This document shows positions 5,916-7,095 of a stretch of DNA of 7,095 bases, in pieces. The notes under the pieces are model-generated. The model ran no database searches. It was not told the DNA's origin and saw nothing but the letters and a program-made list of their open reading frames with translations. The position numbers were made by a program, and so were the translations under genes. Position 1 is the stretch's first letter, and each line of letters opens with the position of its first letter. Source of the stretch: Desulfobacterales bacterium (GTDB lineage: Bacteria > Desulfobacterota > Desulfobacteria > Desulfobacterales > Desulfosalsimonadaceae). The stretch spans positions 1 through 7,095 of the forward strand of contig JAGYOT010000094.1 in NCBI GenBank assembly GCA_018399455.1. The letters run 5' to 3'.

Positions 5916-6026
5916 AAAGATTCAGGATAGAGGCGCTATAGTGCCCGGGGAATCTCCTATAGCGATGAAAACCGGGGCGTACTTAGGTCTGCCTTTGTTA
6001 TAAGCGGGTAATCTTTAATTTTTTTT
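5916..6026 (+). terminator. candidate attenuator: closed helix followed by T8
   Basis: AAAGATT (5916-5922) can pair with AATCTTT (6010-6016), closing a domain that contains the perfect 8-bp CGCTATAG/CTATAGCG stem. The closing helix is followed after two A by eight T (6019-6026). This resembles an intrinsic terminator with an unusually large, branched stem. The closing helix is A/U-rich and only 7 bp, so termination strength is uncertain. If it works, it would stop transcription about 56 bases before the rho start codon. Confidence 0.35.
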
Positions 6027-6067
6027 GGGGAACCATCAAACTAAATTCAATAAATAAAAAGGATGGC

Positions 6068-6078
6068 GAGGAAAGAGG
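6068..6078 (+). promoter_or_regulatory. ribosome-binding region of rho
   Basis: GAGGAAAGAGG ends three bases before the ATG at 6082. It contains two overlapping purine-rich options; the first GAGG plus AAAG gives more usual spacing. It fixes the rho start. Confidence 0.6.
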
Positions 6079-6081
6079 TTA

Positions 6082-7095
6082 ATGAATGTCGTTGAATTAA
6101 AAAACAAAAAGATTAATGAACTGACCCAGATGGCAAAGAAGTTCAATATTGACAACGCCGGGGGAATGCGGAAACAGGAACTCATTTTTTCGCTGCTGCA
6201 GGCCCATATTGAGCAGAACGGATTTATTTACGGCGAGGGAACACTGGAAGTCCTTCCGGATGGGTTTGGGTTTCTGCGCTCACCGGATTGTAACTACCTG
6301 CCGGGGCCGGATGATATTTATGTCTCGCCATCTCAGATCCGACGGTTTAACCTGCGCACCGGGGATACGGTTTCCGGTCAGATTCGGCAACCCAAGGAAT
6401 CGGAGCGGTATTTTGCACTGCTCAAGGTTGAGGCCATCAATTATGAGGGCCCGGAGATTTCGCGCGATAAAATCCTGTTTGACAATCTGACCCCTCTTTT
6501 TCCAACCAAGAAAATGAAGCTGGAAACCGCCCGCGATAACTATACGACCCGAATTATGGATCTTCTCTGCCCGCTTGGCTTTGGGCAGCGGGGACTGGTG
6601 GTCTCCCCCCCCCGGGCCGGCAAGACAATGATTTTAAAGAGCATCGCCAACAGTATCATCACCAGCCATAAAAACAATGTGGTGCCTTTTGTTGTCCTTA
6701 TCGATGAACGGCCCGAGGAGGTTACCGACATGGAGCGCTCCGTTAAGGCCGAGGTCGTGAGCTCGACATTCGATGAACCGGCTGAACGCCATATCCAGGT
6801 CGCTGAGATGGTCATTGAAAAAGCCAAACGCCTGGTTGAGCATAAACTCAATGTGGTGATCCTTCTGGACAGCATCACCCGTTTGGCCCGGGCCTATAAT
6901 ACGGTCATGCCGCCAAGTGGCAAAATTTTATCCGGAGGGGTGGATTCCAATGCACTGCACCGGCCAAAACGGTTTTTCGGGGCAGCCCGCAATGTTGAGG
7001 AGGGCGGAAGCCTCACCATTATCGCCACTGCGCTTGTGGATACGGGCAGCCGGATGGATGAGGTGATTTTTGAGGAATTCAAGGGCACCGGTAAT
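6082..7095 (+). CDS. rho: transcription termination factor Rho (3' end cut by window)
   Basis: Hexameric RNA-dependent ATPase and helicase that loads on nascent RNA and ends transcription. 338 codons are present without a stop; by comparison with the usual length of about 420, roughly 80 residues lie beyond the window. The N-terminal helical part (about 1-50) is followed by the RNA-binding cold-shock-like domain with DGFGFLR (60-66), [22 protein letters not shown] (about 74-95) and RYFALLKV (about 109-116). The ATPase domain has the Walker A loop PPRAGKT (176-182), [10 protein letters not shown] (208-217), [10 protein letters not shown] (228-237), Walker [14 protein letters not shown] (261-273), the Q-loop region PSGKILSGG (about 278-286) and [17 protein letters not shown] (294-310). 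All key elements are intact. A run of nine C lies in the Walker A codons. It has its own promoter and a long leader behind coaE. Confidence 0.97.
   Translation, partial: MNVVELKNKKINELTQMAKKFNIDNAGGMRKQELIFSLLQAHIEQNGFIYGEGTLEVLPDGFGFLRSPDCNYLPGPDDIYVSPSQIRRFNLRTGDTVSGQIRQPKESERYFALLKVEAINYEGPEISRDKILFDNLTPLFPTKKMKLETARDNYTTRIMDLLCPLGFGQRGLVVSPPRAGKTMILKSIANSIITSHKNNVVPFVVLIDERPEEVTDMERSVKAEVVSSTFDEPAERHIQVAEMVIEKAKRLVEHKLNVVILLDSITRLARAYNTVMPPSGKILSGGVDSNALHRPKRFFGAARNVEEGGSLTIIATALVDTGSRMDEVIFEEFKGTGN

Larger units (their letters stand above)
5660..6081 (+). promoter_or_regulatory. long structured 5' leader of rho, possible regulatory RNA
   Basis: This stretch of more than 400 bases has no convincing gene. 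It contains several RNA-fold signals: an 8-base palindrome CGTATACG (5693-5700); GCAGAT/ATCTGC (5763-5768 with 5795-5800); GCCTAC/GTAGGC (5826-5831 with 5851-5856), which overlaps GCCGCATGT/ACATACGGC (5844-5852 with 5860-5868, one mismatch); and CGCTATAG/CTATAGCG (5934-5941 with 5957-5964). The last 60 bases before rho are A-rich and look single-stranded. I compared it by eye with tmRNA, RNase P RNA, 6S RNA and common riboswitches and recognised none. E. coli rho is controlled by attenuation in its leader, so a regulatory role here is reasonable inference. It could instead hold an independent small RNA that ends at the T-run near 6026. Confidence 0.45.

Noticed and set aside
5660..6026. tmRNA, RNase P RNA, 6S RNA or a common riboswitch in the rho leader
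   Set aside because: The length suits tmRNA or RNase P RNA, but none of their conserved sequence blocks (for example GAGGAAAGTCC or a tRNA-like GGTTCGAATCC end) is present, and I see no GEMM, cobalamin or THF core.
6149..6490. 113-residue plus-strand ORF within rho
   Set aside because: It is in another frame of the clearly coding rho gene, whose frame is open from 6082 to the window end.
1..7095. CRISPR arrays, insertion sequences, tRNA genes
   Set aside because: No regularly spaced repeats, transposase-like ORF, terminal inverted repeats or cloverleaf-forming segment was found on either strand.

Overview
The window is ordinary bacterial chromosome of intermediate GC content. It carries seven protein genes in two divergent blocks that meet at about 4829-4989. 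The content is housekeeping: tRNA 3'-end maturation, nucleotide metabolism, translation, folate, coenzyme A and transcription termination. I see no mobile element, CRISPR array, tRNA or rRNA. The best lineage clue is the adenylate kinase LID domain. Its metal site has the spacing C-x5-H-x15-C-x2-C, which I know from the Desulfovibrio gigas enzyme. With the coaE-rho order, this suggests a sulfate-reducer-type deltaproteobacterium (Desulfobacterota). That placement is inference.

Minus-strand block, read from high to low coordinates: a class II tRNA nucleotidyltransferase (3437-4828), adenylate kinase (2690-3367), ribosomal protein S21 (2368-2601), FolC (975-2273) and a DHPS-like metallo-beta-lactamase-fold hydrolase (71-913). 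rpsU looks like its own transcription unit, with a good sigma70-type promoter, a strong Shine-Dalgarno sequence, a TTG start and a clear intrinsic terminator. folC begins only about 31 bases past that terminator, so it may depend on readthrough. Several starts are set downstream of the longest possible ORF because a ribosome-binding site or family homology points there.

Plus-strand block: coaE (4990-5619), then rho (6082 to the window edge; 338 codons, open at the 3' end). Only five bases after the coaE stop is a good promoter (TTGACA, 17 bases, TATCTT). It would produce a 5' leader of about 420 nt before rho. The leader has no convincing gene but several inverted repeats, a possible pseudoknot, two overlapping alternative hairpins, and a closing helix followed directly by a run of eight T. 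It is the part of the window least explained by known genes. Rho in E. coli controls itself through attenuation in its leader, so a regulatory leader is plausible here, but its structure and mechanism are untested.

I do not see a new multi-gene system. The points worth checking are the rho leader, the metal-binding adenylate kinase LID, the imperfect hairpin between cca and coaE, and the pairing of a pterin-type MBL-fold enzyme with folC.
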